This document shows positions 36,121 through 48,775 of a stretch of 64,000 nt of DNA, one piece after another. Within the stretch, counting starts at the first letter, position 1. Each line of letters begins with the position of its first letter. The stretch spans positions 5,410,363 through 5,474,362 of the forward strand of contig JAQFVV010006246.1 in assembly GCA_028023455.1 (NCBI GenBank), given 5' to 3'. A model generated the notes under the pieces. It ran no database searches. It was not told where the DNA came from and saw only the letters and a program-made list of their open reading frames with translations. Origin of the DNA: Epiperipatus broadwayi (lineage: Eukaryota; Onychophora; Udeonychophora; Euonychophora; Peripatidae). Both the position numbers and the translations under genes were made by a program.

Positions 36121-39100
36121 CTCATCTTCTTTCAAAATAACGATACTACAATTCAAAATTATTCATTACTTTCTTTCATAAATACAGTGCTATATGATAC
36201 AATAACTGATGAAATTAAGATAGCGATACAATGTGTAGGCATGAAGAACTAACTAGAGTATAGACTCAATAGTATAAAATATACGGGATAATCTACATGG
36301 ATACAATGTAAACGAAGAGGTATGACTTCTCTGTCTAATAACCTCAAGTATAATACTAATGTCCAGGCTATTTATTCAGCTTATTCAAACATTAAAATAC
36401 AAAAATTATCAAGAAAGATACTGCCCATGGAAAATATCTGTACTTGCATAAACTACTAAGATAATATAAATTTCTTTTCTATTCTCCATATATCCTACAT
36501 ATAAGCATCCCATGGTTTCTTTTCATAATCCCAAGGTCACTATCACTTAAAACTTCATAATAGATTTATCAACCAACATCGCAAAAATATCTAGCCTTAC
36601 GCTAAATAATAAACAAAATTCACATATAACTTTAACAAATCTAAAATTCCAACAAGAAAAGGTTTATTCACTTTTAAAACTCATCTCTAAAAATACAAAT
36701 GATTTTGTTTTAAGATATTAAAACAATATTTAAAATATTTCTAAAATAAGGTTCATCCATTAAAGAATCGTATAAAAATTATATGTATCAGTAAGTTATG
36801 TTATATTAGTAATATAAAAGAAAAGTACGCATATCTTTTTTTAAAAATCCTAGCTCATATCCTTAGAATAATAATAATGTTTTATGTGTAATTAATGCAC
36901 GCACACATGTTCATACGTTCATATGATAATCCTATAAAAATATTCCAAGCAATTCTAGAAACAATAAAATATATATCATATAATTTTAATATATTTTACA
37001 AAGTTTACCTAGTGACACTAAATCTTGTCGGTCACGTTTCTGGTCCAATATTTCATATATAAAAAAATAAAATTCTGGTCCAATATTTCATATATAAAAA
37101 AATAAAATAAATAATAACATCCATTTCTTACTATCATACTTTAAAAAATGTTTATAAAAACTTTACAAAGAATTAAAATGTACCTCAGATATTAATTATA
37201 TTAGATTAAATAAATATTTAAATGTAATTTTCCTACCTAACACTAATAAAATTTAATACTAGAATTAATGTGTATAATGATAAATAAAACTATAGTTACT
37301 AAATCCAATTCTTTCTTCTCCATAAAGTTCAAATTAAACATTTTTTTTTCTTCCTAATATTTCTTTATTAGAAGTTCTCTTAAACACTTGTTGCTAAGAA
37401 GACTCCACTATTTAAAAGCTTTAAAACAAAACAGCTCTTCTCCACGGCATATAAACTCAAAAAAAAAAAAAAGAAAACGAAGTTGACTTTTAAATCCGAA
37501 ATATTTTGAAAAAATAATCATCGATCCTGTTATGAAAGTCTATAAATCACAGTCCAATATCTGTGGCTTTCCAGGAAAAATAATTATTAAATTGTGATAT
37601 CACTTAGGAAAGTTTAAAATAATCTCCGGAGTTTGATGCATCACTGACAGTTATATAAATCCACGTATTTGTATAAAAAATACATATTTTATATTCCATT
37701 AAAATTATCATTTTATGGTAATTTAAATAAAGTCATTTATAAAGTTATATTTTAGTCAGGATATTTTTAATTACCCAGTTTATTTCCTTTTCTAATGAAT
37801 AATTTTAAAAAATTGTTTTTAGAATATTAAAATGATTTACGGTCTTTTTTTCTTAATAACGACTTGTTATATAAAAAGAATATATCGGTAATACTATCGG
37901 TTTTTTATCTTTATAACCATTTTCAAGAAAAGTTTATAATAAACTTTTTAATGACAATATTTTCTTTTAAATATTTTTTTTTAAAATATTCATTGCAACT
38001 TTTTAAAATATACTTTTTTAAAAAATATTAAAATTTACGTTTTTTCCATATAACTTTTTTTTTTTGCCTCCAAATACGGTTATCTATCCTTAAAATATAA
38101 TGCCGAAAAATGTTATACTTTCGAAGAATATTTCTGTTCAACTTTCTTGTCAATGTCCAAAATATTAAAAATAAATAATGATATAACTTTTCCCCCAATA
38201 TATTTAAAATAATACCTTCCTCTAGTAGCTGTAATTTCATCCTTAATTCTTTTGAATACATTTTTGTTTCTGGTATTAAATCCATAGTTTCTATAAAGTT
38301 GGCTCAAGCTTCAATAAAAATAATTGGTAGAGAATTTATTAATTTAGCAATGAATAACTTTAGCTTAGTAAATTTATAATCCTTCATATCCTTTCTTTTA
38401 AAGCAATAATTTTAAGTAGTAAACTAAGCAATACTTTGATGTTAATATATGATAATAATATTGACAACAAATAAACAAGTTATTAAGCAACTACTAAGTT
38501 ATAAAAAGCACCCTAGAAAAATGGAAACATCTACTTTTATACCAAATTAAATTGACAATTTGATTGGCTATTAGATCTTTAACTTGTGATCTAATTTACA
38601 TATTGGTCAAGTTTATGTAATTAAAATTTAGAAGCAAAATTTATGACTTATTAAATATTATTAGAAAACGTAATTCTAAATTTTATACTTTTATTTAAAC
38701 ACTTTAAAATAACATTTTAAAAATAATACTTTATTAATTTATCCAATATTTATTTTCAATGTATCTATTTTTAAAATTTAACTTTACTAATTACATTTAT
38801 TTTAAAACTATTCAATTACATAAATTTTCTAACATCTACTTTTATTCTATAGTACACAAATATCTTCAATCTTAAAACAATTGTGAAAGTAATTTTGAAA
38901 CTTTATTTAGAAAACTTGTTAGCACAAAAGTATGAATATTTGCTGATCACATGACTTAAAAAAAAAAAAAACAGACAATGGGTATTAATTTTTATAATTA
39001 TTGTCTGAAAACAGAAATATCTTAAACATTTTATTACAAAATATTACTTTTTTAAAAAAAAGTAATAAAATATGATAATACAATTTGGAATAGAGAAATT

Positions 39101-41440
39101 TAAAAATTATTTAAACTGTAATAAATTAAATACATTTGTCCACCATAAAATATTATATCTTTAATAAATAATTTATAACACAAATATTAAATCTAATTTT
39201 TATTTAAAATACATTAGTTAATTTATTTCTAAGTCATTATTCTAACACTAACTTTTAACACTTTATTTAATAGGATTTTTAGTATATTATTTGACTATGG
39301 CCAGTTTTCCCAACCATACAAAAATCATAATATTTAGCTTTACTTTATTACTTTAATATATGAACATAGTTTTTTATATATATTTACTATTCTCACTTTA
39401 CTTTAATAAAGTTTTTATAATATTACCAATATTATACAGCAATTATACTATTTAAAATGTACTCTTAATTTAAAATTTTGTAAAAATTGATTCAACAAAC
39501 CTATCTGGACCTAGTAGAAAGGGCACAATATATACATATGGATGAACCCCAAATTTCTGATACTAGTATGTGGAATGATAAAATTCTTAAAAGTCATCTA
39601 TCAGAAAATTTATTTTCTTGAAAAGTCAATAAATATCCAGCTAATATATTAACATAAAATTCTCAATATAACTATTCTTCTATATTTTAATATTTTATTT
39701 TAAATATATATTCAATTGTTTTTTAATAAATAAATATTTGCCTTATTGGATAATTTTTTAAATACATTCGTTTTAGGAAAAATGTTTTTCTATTATGGTA
39801 AATAAAAATGCATATTGAAATCAGATTATTTCATAGCAATGAGAAATGACATACTTTATTTCTGATTACTAATCATATTAAGATTGATTTAGTGATACAT
39901 TTTTTTTTGTTATGAATTCAATATTTTATAGACTTCAGCTAGTATAATATTAAGTCATATTGTCTTTTTACTTTTGTTATTTCACTTTTAAAAAATAAAA
40001 AAAATAAATCTTTTTCTGGGCTTCTAGTTTTGATTAGTAATTATTTTAAAAGTTATTTATTAAATATTTTTGATTTTAATGATACCTGTTGTATAATTTT
40101 TTCTTTCTTTTGAATTATAAAGTTAATTTACTAATTAGCAGTTGCAAATAATGCAAACAAATTATTTCTGAATATCTTAATTTGGAAACAAACAAAAAAA
40201 AAAATCGTTAGAAAATGTTTTATATGTTTAGTAAAATCAGTTTGTAATAGTTTTGATATTTTAAACTATATTAATGATATTCACTAATATTAATACTCAA
40301 AGATATATGGCATTTATATTATGAGTGAATAACAGTATATAATAGTGTTAATCTTTTATATATTTTTTGCTAATAGCAATACAGTATATTTCTATATACA
40401 TAAAATAATACCCTAAAGATAAACATCTGTATGGAAATAATAAACACCTATTAATATTATTTTAATAATCCAAAATTTGCTATCATGTTATTTTTCTTTT
40501 TGTTGTTATTGTTTTTAAAATTGTTACAAATTATTAGTTTCAATAAAAATACAACACAAACATTGCACAATTTTAATTTTCAAACCTTATTTATTCTCAT
40601 TCTGAATCAATATATTATATAACTTTTTTTTTCAATTTCCTATACTTTAACCATAATTTATTATCATTATCAAGAATTGTTTTATTTACTAAGTATTTAC
40701 ACTATTTTTTTAAAACAGTTTATGCAACATCATAAAAGAAAAAAAATAGCCTTTAATAATGATCATAAAGATTTTTTTATAACCTATACTTATTATACAT
40801 ATACATCCAGATTATAATCTTTAAATGTATAATATAAATCTAGAAATTATAATAAATATACTACTCTAAATAAATTTAAAGTTTTTAGATGTAATATATA
40901 ATCTAATTGGCTAGAGACTTTAAAATTATTTGAAATAGCATGGTTATAATTTCAAATGTATGGGTAATTATTGCATATAGTCTCTACTCACTGATGACCT
41001 GACCATACACACATTAAATTATACTAAAATAAGCTACTTAATAAGTTTCAAAATATAAATTTACAAATACCTTTCATCTTTTCACCAAGAGTTTTTAGAG
41101 ATTTGAATATATTGATTGCTATAACAAAAATTTAAATGACAAAGACTTCTCTGAACTTTTCACATTTTCTTGAGATTTTTTCATAACTGTTTGAGAAATA
41201 TTAGTATTAGTTCATCTTTCAGCATAAAATGGGTGAAGTTTGTAAATTGTTATTCAATGGTAAAAGCTAAACAAACAAAAAATATCCAGTAATTAATCTG
41301 AATGTATTCTCAGTGAATAATTTTGTCTATGGTTTAACATCAACAGAACAAAATACTATCAGAATGTTAACTAAGCATATATGTACTTCCAAAAAATAGA
41401 TATATTATCTCAACTAGCTGAACAAGCATGGTTTGCTCTG
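36121..41440. other. A+T-rich stretch without recognised genes
   Basis: More than 5 kb with no supported gene. A 33-bp direct duplication (TTCTGGTCCAATATTTCATA...) lies at about 37038-37107. Minus-strand open frames at 38028-38307 are short, overlap each other in different frames and lack known motifs. It is presumably intron or intergenic. Confidence 0.5.
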
Positions 41441-41455
41441 ATTGGAATTTTTTAA

Positions 41456-41617
41456 TCATTGATAGTACATCATACTAGACGAAGAAAAGGCCCGATAACG
41501 CTAATAGAACTAGATACATTGAGCAACCAAATTAGTCATTGATAGTACATCATACTAGACGAAGAAAAGCCCGATAACGCTAATAGAAGAACTAGATACA
41601 TTGAGCAACCAAATTAA
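41456..41617 (+). repeat. 80-bp direct tandem duplication
   Basis: TCATTGATAGTACATCATAC through TTGAGCAACCAAATTA occurs twice in a row (41456-41535 and 41536-41617). The copies differ only by one G in AAAAGGCCCG/AAAAGCCCG and a 3-bp GAA insertion. The near-identity means the duplication is recent relative to the surrounding decay. It forms the 5' end of the LINE fragment that follows. Confidence 0.9.
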
Positions 41618-42235
41618 ACAATTTGCATCAGAAACAAACAACATAGAAGACCTATGCAACTTAAAAAGCAAATACAAAAGTAAACAAAAAGCAATAGCTC
41701 AATAAATTGTCATCAAAAGAGCCAAAGTCTATCTAGCAAATCAGCACTGTTGGACTAGAGGTTACTTAAAATGGGCAATCGGCCAAAGACAAAAACAAAA
41801 CACCCCAAGCATAATAAAAATTAACAATGCAGCATATATAGGATCTTCAATCCTTACAAAAATAATGGAATACTTCAAAAATAAATTCCAAGATTCAGAA
41901 CTATATAAAGAAAACAATGAAAGAGAATATCCAGCACAAGATAATCATGAAATAACAGAAGCTATGATACTAGCAAAACTAAAATCAATGCCAGACCCTA
42001 TACATTCCAGAATATGCAGAATACCACTATATGTACTCACACACCTAATCAATTCACCGTCCCAATTTTAACACATCTAGGACAACAAAAATGAGGGTAT
42101 AAGATAATTTTTTGAAAAAAAAACGATTTTTCATTTTTTTATTTAAAAGATTACAATCACCTTGCTCTGAAGAAGACTGCAGGTGAGTTGAAACATAGGT
42201 GTATGTACAAATAAAGTTTGCTAAAAAGTGTTTGA
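41618..42235 (+). mobile_element. LINE fragment D, + strand
   Basis: The frame shows KRAKVYLANQHCWTRGYLKW, GQRQKQNTPSIIKINNAAYI and TKIMEYFKNKFQDSELYKEN, then AMILAKLKSMPDPI. This is the linker between endonuclease and RT followed by the start of the RT domain, cut off there. A 3' tail with CTCTGAAGAAGACTGCAGGT (42176 onward) and AATAAA at 42211 follows, so an internal deletion has joined the linker to the tail. The clade was not identified. Confidence 0.65.
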
Positions 42236-43400
42236 AGTTTAGATAAATTGTATCTACATCATATTTATTATATGAAAACACTGTTAATTTCTTTATCGAT
42301 CCTTTTCTTTTCTTTGCTTCATTTATCAATTTTTCTTCCCATTCATCCAAGCAATATTTCTGATTATTTAAGATGATTCCCAAATAATATGTATTCACCA
42401 CACTTAACTTTATATTCCCCAATAAAAATTCTACATCCTTTCTTTCCCCAGTATTAACCATTACTATATTTGATTTTTCTTCACTAAATTTAATCTCCAT
42501 CTCTTTATCCACCCTTTCACATGTCCTCAGCATAACTTCCATATCTTCTCTTCTTTCTGCACACAAAAAGACATCATCCATAAAAAAAAGACCTTACAAA
42601 GTATATACTCTCTTGCCACCTATTAATGGTATCTCTATCCCTCTTCATAATCTTTCCATTACTCTCTCCATTTCACTCAAATATAACAAAAACAAAATAG
42701 GTGACATAGGGCATCCTTGCCTTAGTCCCACCCCATTTTTAACTTTAACTGATTCTTTATTTCCTAATGGATACTTATAGTAATTATTTTCATATAATTT
42801 CTTAATAATATCCACTAAAGCTTCATTCATTCTCAAATTTGCTAAACTTACCCATAATCTATTTACTCTTATCATATGCCTTCTCTATATCTATAAAACT
42901 CATATAACTGTCTACCTGAATTCTACTCATATCCATAAGTTGTGTAACTACAAATAAACTATCTCCTATACGCCTATCTAACTAAAACCTCCTTGCATTA
43001 CTCTCACTACATTATTCCCTTCCATCCATTTTGTATCTCTTGCAGCCACCATATATGTGAAAATTTTATATAAAACTGATGTTACCGCTATTGGTCTATA
43101 ATTGTTTAACTTTCTATGATCCTTATCCTTTCCTTTAAATAATAATTTTACTCTTGTATTACTTCAACTACACGGAAAAACTCTCTTTTGTGCCATCTTA
43201 TTAAAACAAGATAATAGCTTAACTTTTGCTCTATACCGTAAATTCATTACCATCTCTGCTGCCCATCCATCTAAACCTCTTGCCTTTCCACTTTTCAATT
43301 TTTTCCCTACCTCATTCAGTTATTTTTTGTAAACCTAATATTCCCATTACTAAATGCTTTCGTGTTTGTTATAACTCTTTCCTTCATATCTAACATCTGC
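42236..43400 (-). pseudogene. CR1-like reverse transcriptase remnant
   Basis: On the minus strand: RRIGDSLFVVTQLMDM near 42970, motif A SYMSFIDIEKAYDKS near 42880, LRMNEALVDIIKKLYENNYY, motif B LRQGCPMSPILFLLYLSEME (about 42670-42730), and the catalytic box FMDD at 42573-42584 within FFMDDVFLCAERRED. It then continues with KFSEEKSNIVMVNTGERK and VNTYYLGIIL. Met replaces the usual Ala of FADD. Open pieces are 42645-42875 and 42054-42581; the latter ends in sequence that belongs to the neighbouring fragment. Confidence 0.85.
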
Positions 43401-43947
43401 TCTATGAAAGAATGCTGGCGACATTTCTGTTTTGTAATGAATTTTATATTTAGATGTTTATGTATATGTATGCACATCGCATTCATTCAAGAATAATATC
43501 TTAAAATTAAAAATATATCATAATCAAAAATTTATTACAAAAATACTTTATAGCTTAACAATATATAAAACAGCATTCTTTTTATCTTTTGTTTAAATTT
43601 GTTCATTACTCAAACAAATACCTAAACAAATTTAATATAAGCAATGTGTGTATATTTCAAATGCATTGATGTTTAAATTATTTAATATAAACTTTACCAA
43701 AGCAAAAAATTCAGAAATGTCTGAAGCATACAAATAATTAACAAATTAAAATACACCAATATAATATACAATATATAGAATAAAATGTGGGGAGGGGGCT
43801 CTAATAAATTAAAATAAATCTACTTAATATATCCATTACATATCTATTTAAGATTCTCTCTAAGTCTTCTCTAGAGCTATATTCTATTCCCTCATCATCT
43901 AATAATACTATCACTATCTCCCCTATATTTCTCCTTTTAAGGTAATT

Positions 43948-44226
43948 TCAAAATTTTTTACTCCCATCTTTTCCACTTTTATTAATATCTTCCAACAATT
44001 TACTATTCAATTTCATTCTGTATCTATAATTATCTATTTTAGCCAACTGCTTCTTTTCTAAGTACTTTTCCCATTTAGTATTAATATCTTTTTCTCTTTC
44101 CTTGTTTTTAATAGTGCACTTATATTCTCTACATGCTTCTTTCCTTTCTTTTACACTTTTACTAATTCTCATTTTTTTATTACTTTTATTCTTAAGAATA
44201 TTCTTACCTAAAACCCTATTTGCCAC
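43948..44226 (-). pseudogene. CR1-like pol linker between endonuclease and RT
   Basis: This 92-residue open piece is very basic: VKERKEACREYKCTIKNKER and WEKYLEKKQLAKI, ending INKSGKDGSKKF. It corresponds to the charged, helical linker in LINE pol proteins (here with the typical krar.ayr.w...k......y...k...k type pattern). It has no enzymatic motif of its own. Confidence 0.65.
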
Positions 44227-44399
44227 TTTTTATATTTCATCACATTAGTCCTTATACTCACCCCCAACCAACTCTTCCATGATTTCTTCAACTTGTATTT
44301 TATATTCTTCCAACTTATTTTTATCATTCACTCTCCATCCACATCTTTCACTATTATTTCTACTTTTATTTCTATTCTCCATCACATATTTTCTCTTCA

Positions 44400-45001
44400 T
44401 TATCAAACACCTTAATTTTCCATACTTTATTCATTTCCTCTTTCTCTACTAATGCATAATCTATTGTGTGAAATATATTATTTCTAGACCATGTGTATTG
44501 ACCCTCATAAATATTTGATAAATTTCCAATACTCAAATTCACTCTGACAAAATTTCTTCAAAAGTTGTCCATTTTTATTATCTACATTATCAATTTCTTC
44601 AATATGTCCATTTATATCCCCTATAACCATTATTCTCTTCCTCTTTTCTTTAAAACTGTATATCCTCAACTAGACATTCTTATATGTTACTATTCCACTC
44701 CATTATATTTTGACTATTTCTAGTAAACTATAGCCACCATCCATTCTTGTCTACCCAACCTTATTTCAAACCACAAATGTTCTTGACATTTAACAATATT
44801 TAAATACTTTTTTGATATAACACCTATACCATCACCCATTTTTTCTTTTCTATTTATACCCTGCCATACCAAATGTTTCAGAATAGGTTCTTCTTTTCTT
44901 CGATATGTTTCCACTATTGCCAATACCTCAAGCTCTTCATTTTCAATTGCTTTATTTAATTCCATCCATTTTTCTGGTCTGCTACCACCTTGCATATTCA
45001 A
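44400..45001 (-). pseudogene. CR1-like AP endonuclease remnant
   Basis: The open piece 44720-45001 starts MNMQGGSRPEKWMELNKAIE and holds LAIVETYRRKEEP, with the catalytic Glu of the E-T/H motif, then GDGIGVISKKYL. Further along, in another frame, VIGDINGHI (core at 44604-44621) matches the GDFNaHig motif with Ile replacing Phe. The enzyme nicks target DNA to prime reverse transcription. The final SDH motif is not clear. Confidence 0.8.
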
Positions 45002-45279
45002 ATATCCAATTTTAACAATTTTTTTTTCCTAACTATTTTTTTATAAATTCTTTTCTTTCTTCTCCATTACATTTATAAATAACTTTCTTACCATTAATTT
45101 TTCAGACCCATTCCTTCTCCATATCTACATTTATATGTAAATCAACTAACTTTTGCTTATTTCTTACATTTCATCCATTCTTTTTTTTTTTTGATAATAC
45201 TACAATTTAAACACTCCCCCTTATAAGTTTCTCGAAATATATTCTTTATAAATCAGATTCCCTAAAACTTCACTTCCTT

Positions 45280-45743
45280 GTTTTCCTAAATGCAACCCAT
45301 CTTTACTATATAATTTCCTCTTTCCAATAATACAATCCCATACATCCACAACATAACATTATTTCTCTCACACAATTTTTTCAATCTCTCATTTATAGAA
45401 CATGCCTATCTAACAAATGTCACATCAAATCTTGGTAATAATCCAACTACCCCTACTCTTCCTTAATCTTACTCAATTTCCTAATCAATTTGATATACTC
45501 ATCCATTACTCTCTCTGATGGTTCTGACAAATTATTAGTCCTTACCATAACATACACATCTCTACTACCTTGATTTTTTACTTTGTCTGCCACATCCCTA
45601 ATTCTAGCTCCAGGCAAACATACTCTTACATACCTGCTTCTATTTTCCCTTGCAATTATATCCCCGCATTCTCTAATTAGTGAATCTATCAATACTGTCT
45701 CATAGTCTACTTTCTTTACTCCATCTATAACATTTTCTACCAC
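45280..45743 (-). pseudogene. CR1 ORF1 SGNH-esterase domain remnant
   Basis: The open piece 45453-45743 shows TVLIDSLIRECG (block I; family GDSxxR, Gly here Ile), VCLPGARIRDVADKV (block II) and VYVMVRTNNLSEP (block III; family GTND, here RTNN). After a frameshift come ACSINERLKKLCE and then KDGLHLGKQGSE, whose DGLH at 45290-45301 is the block V Asp-His pair. The nucleophile Ser and the Asp/His are therefore all still visible. The domain is a known component of CR1 ORF1, where lipolytic or acyl-esterase activity has been proposed. Confidence 0.83.
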
Positions 45744-45867
45744 CTTCTGACCCTCCTATCTACTTGTTCCTTATCATTCGTATTCAATAATTCCTTTATC
45801 TTCTCACACTTTGTCTCTAAAAAATTTAATTTTGCTTCTACATCCTTCACTTCTTCCTATATCTTAT

Positions 45868-46224
45868 TTATTCTTTGGCTAACCATCTCCATTGCGTATT
45901 TCTTTCTCCACCCATATCTCCTGACATTTCACTAAAAGTATACTCTGTCCTATCTTCCTTAACTACATTTTTCTCCCTTTCCCCTGACTTTGTCTTTAAA
46001 CTATCTACACTTAGAAACCACTTTCTCACCTCTTTTATCTCATTCACACACTGACTACATAACCATAAACCTGTTACATCCTTGCTAATTTTATTCAAAC
46101 ATTTCAAGTGATAAACCTCATCACATACAATACACTCTATCAAAGCATGCCTAGTTTCTTTCTGCCGATTATATAAGCATTGTGGAATACAAATGCTATC
46201 CATATTCATTATTTCCCAAATCAC
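45868..46224 (-). pseudogene. CR1 ORF1 PHD-finger domain
   Basis: This is a 118-residue open piece with a C4HC3 zinc pattern: Cys12, Cys16, Cys31, Cys34, His39, Cys42, Cys56 and Cys59, in ECIVCDEVYHLKCLNK and GLWLCSQC. Trp54, two residues before Cys56, matches the invariant PHD Trp. It is followed by a charged stretch. The first Cys pair is C-x3-C, one residue wider than usual. In CR1 ORF1 the finger is thought to bind chromatin or RNA. The start ATG is the first in the open frame and is not otherwise supported. Confidence 0.82.
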
Positions 46225-46339
46225 CTATTCTATATTTGACTTTATTAAATATATTTTTATTTAAATTTTTTATTTTTATTAAATTTATATTTTTATTAAA
46301 TATATTCTATATTTAACTTTATTAAAATCAATCCAACTA

Positions 46340-46500
46340 GTCAAGCATTGGTGGCCGAATGGTCAGCAGAGCTGCCTTACAAGCAATTGTCCCGGGTTCG
46401 CTTGCTGGCCGACGCAAACTATAAATACATATTTCCAACCTTAGACCTTCAAAAGGTTATCTTTTTTCTCAAAATAAATGACTATTTTTAAATTTAAAAA
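46340..46500 (+). mobile_element. tRNA-derived SINE, second copy
   Basis: Begins GTCAAGCATTGGTGGCCGAA. The A-box-like TGGCCGAATGG, the anticodon arm TGCCTTACAAGCA (loop with UAC, as in tRNA-Val) and GTCCCGGGTTCG (B box) are better kept than in the copy at 9556. The arms could form a weak acceptor stem (GGTGGCC with GGCCGAC, one mismatch), but the D and T arms are incomplete, so it is not a functional tRNA gene. It ends in an A-rich tail near 46490. No target duplication was found. Confidence 0.8.
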
Positions 46501-46779
46501 AAAACCCTTTAGTAACAAACTTACTAAAAACTAATCAACAAAATAACTTTTTTAAAAAAATTTCTATATAAATAACAAAATGAACTTTTTTTAAAAAACT
46601 TCTATTTATAAATAACAAGTGAATAACTTTTAAAACAAATAAAAACACAATTTTCAATCTTTCAAATTTCAATTTCTCTTAACTACTATTTACACTTTCA
46701 TACACAATAACCACTTTTTATATTAATGCTCTCAGATGAAACAAATATCAAATAATATTTTATCATAGATAAACTTATC

Positions 46780-47480
46780 TGTATTCTTTGTTGTGATGTG
46801 ATGCACTATGACTTCTCTTTAAACGAAGTCAAGAATCTCTCAGCAACTATGCCCAGAGAAACCTGTTAGCCACTTTACCTTCCGTTCTCCTCTCTAAGTT
46901 TTCCCATATTCTGCTCCATCCCATTTCCACAACATAATTTTTGTCAACTCTATGGCCTTTATATCTAAATCCCCCTTATCTTTTCTCAAACCCAGTGTAA
47001 AAAACAATTATCCGCTTTCTTTATAATCACTTTTTTCATATTTATTCTTCCATAACATCATTATTTATACCCTTTCTGTTTTCAAGCATTTACATTCAAT
47101 TAACAAATGCCTAATATATTTTATTCCATCCTTACACAATTTATAGCCCATATTTTTCCATTTATACGTATATTCTCTTGTTGCTAAAGATCCTGTTCGA
47201 GCCTTAAACAATAAACTACTTTCCTTACTATTATCATATATTAACTCATTCTGTTTACTTCTACATATATTTAAACTCTTTTTACTTACTATACTAATTC
47301 TCCATCTCTCTAACTCCCTATTCTTTATTAATGAATCTATTCTTTTATCCCATTCCTTACCACTATAACACTCAACAATCCTCCTAACACATCCCATTTT
47401 TTGTACAAACATACTGATATAAATTCTTTATCCAAATATTTTGCATACTGCATTACCTTTCTCACCCATCTTGTTTCGAA
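46780..47480 (-). mobile_element. CR1-like LINE 3' fragment, copy 2
   Basis: The minus strand repeats the sequence of the fragment at 35090: KMGCVRRIVECYSGKEWDKR, LIKNRELERWRI, SSLLFKARTGSLATREYTYK and IKYIRHLLIECKCLKTE, followed by a 3' UTR containing TCTCAGCAACTATGCCCAGA. One of the zinc-knuckle cysteines region is shortened (CKLCKEG in copy 1, YKLCKDG here). It lies upstream of the 42-46 kb element and so is a separate 5'-truncated insertion. Confidence 0.85.
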
Positions 47481-47603
47481 CTAGTGGTTCTTAGCAGTGG
47501 GTAAAAGCACAAATTGAGAAGTGATTATAGAACACTTACTTATGCTAGTATCTTTAAACAATTATATTTTAAAAATTAAATATTTTTTTTAAATAAGAGA
47601 AAA

Positions 47604-47731
47604 AAAAACCCTAATAAGTTACTTTTCTGCAACATTTAAGCAAAACTAATTAATTTAGTTGAAGCTTTAAAACCCTAATAAGTTACTTTTCTGCAACATT
47701 TAAGCAAAACTAATTAACTTAGTTGAAGCTG
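47604..47731. repeat. 64-bp direct tandem duplication
   Basis: AAAACCCTAATAAGTTACTT through TTAGTTGAAGCT occurs twice in a row with a 64-bp period. The two copies differ at about one base within the shared part (TTAATTTAG/TTAACTTAG). It is a recent local duplication in non-coding sequence. Confidence 0.9.
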
Positions 47732-48430
47732 TATATAAAGTAGAAATTAATTTTGGGCTTTAAAAAAAAAAAAAAAAGATGCTAATAATTTTAATTTCCA
47801 TACTAATCTTTTATATGTTGATCTATTGTTAGAGAATAAATGAGAAAAAATTAAAGTATGGGTTAATGTATTGTATCCCTACTACAGAGATGCTCAATCA
47901 TATAACTCTTCAGTTAATCAGCTCTTAGCCAGTCCAACCTGCTCACGTTAAGACTTTAACAACAACTACTAGCTTATCCAAATATAAATTATAATAAACA
48001 TCTAGTAAAATACTAAATTAATAATCTATCACTTAACTAATCAATTTAACTAAAGACTAACTAAGGTTTAATTTAACTACTAGCTCATCAACAATTGAAT
48101 TATTTAAAATACTAGCTCAATATATTAGTAAAACAGTTCCATTAAATACTAAAAATAAATCACAAGATTCATAACACAAAGCATCCAGTAAGGTACACAG
48201 TAAGTTTAACATGAAGAATATACCCCCAAAAGATACATTCTTAATGGTATAGGAATGTCACCACTACCTACTTCCCTTAAACTATAAGTAATATCCCCAT
48301 GACACACATATCACATAAAATAAGCTATAATTAACATTACTAATATAGAATTAAAGTACTAAAATATTTTTCAATCTGTAAAGTTCTATAATTGTTTAAA
48401 TCTTATTCATATTTTCTAAATTACACTGTG
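47732..48430. other. Non-coding stretch
   Basis: No gene was recognised. A series of short CTAG/CTAACT-rich segments at 47930-48160 may be a decayed simple repeat. Confidence 0.45.
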
Positions 48431-48435
48431 TATTT

Positions 48436-48775
48436 AATAAGCCAATAAACATCACATGATCACCATTGCTTATGCTTGCTTATAACTTATTAAAACAGGA
48501 AAAACTATCTACAGTAGTGCTCTCAGATCCAAGGCTCCTCATGGATAAAGGCCACAAGCCAGAAACTAGTCAGATCCTAAGATCTAGGTGCAATGCTCTC
48601 GGATTCAAGGTTCCTCACTGACGAAGGCCACAACCCAGAAACTAGTCTGGGGATATTGGATGAGTAGGCACTAGATGGGGATTTTATGCACAAGCCTTCT
48701 GGCATCTGTTGATTACTTTGGCTTGCACTGAGTGGCAATACTGTATGAAGAGTTTTGCCTGTTTTATTTAATAAG
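48436..48775. mobile_element. Foldback element FB, copy 3
   Basis: Starts with the family head (ACATCACATGATCACCATTG, TATGCTTGCTTATAAC), then TTAAAACAGGAAAAACT, and ends with the inverted GAGTTTTGCCTGTTTTA. Inside, AAGGCCACAAGCCAGAAACT and AAGGCCACAACCCAGAAACT are direct copies about 85 bp apart, matching the arm of copy 2. It is flanked by TATTTAATAAGC-C/T-AATAAA on both sides (48427 and 48768), a possible target duplication of about 18-19 bp. Confidence 0.8.

Larger units (their letters stand above)
42236..46224 (-). mobile_element. CR1-like LINE with PHD/esterase ORF1
   Basis: Reading right to left, the domains are a PHD finger, an SGNH-type esterase, an AP endonuclease, a basic linker and a reverse transcriptase. 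PHD and esterase domains in ORF1 are known from the CR1 clade, so the assignment is strong. Frames are broken in many places, but motif order and spacing are kept over about 4 kb, making this a nearly full-length copy. The C-terminal pol end and 3' UTR are missing: the copy stops at about 42236 against LINE fragment D. The tails of the same family lie separately at 35090 and 46780. Confidence 0.88.

Noticed and set aside
38028-38307. Two overlapping minus-strand frames of 64 and 85 codons
   Set aside because: They are short, in different frames, low in complexity and match nothing recognisable.
46340-46412. A functional tRNA gene (anticodon UAC)
   Set aside because: The anticodon arm and B box are tRNA-like, but the D and T arms are incomplete and the same head recurs at 9556 with a SINE target duplication.
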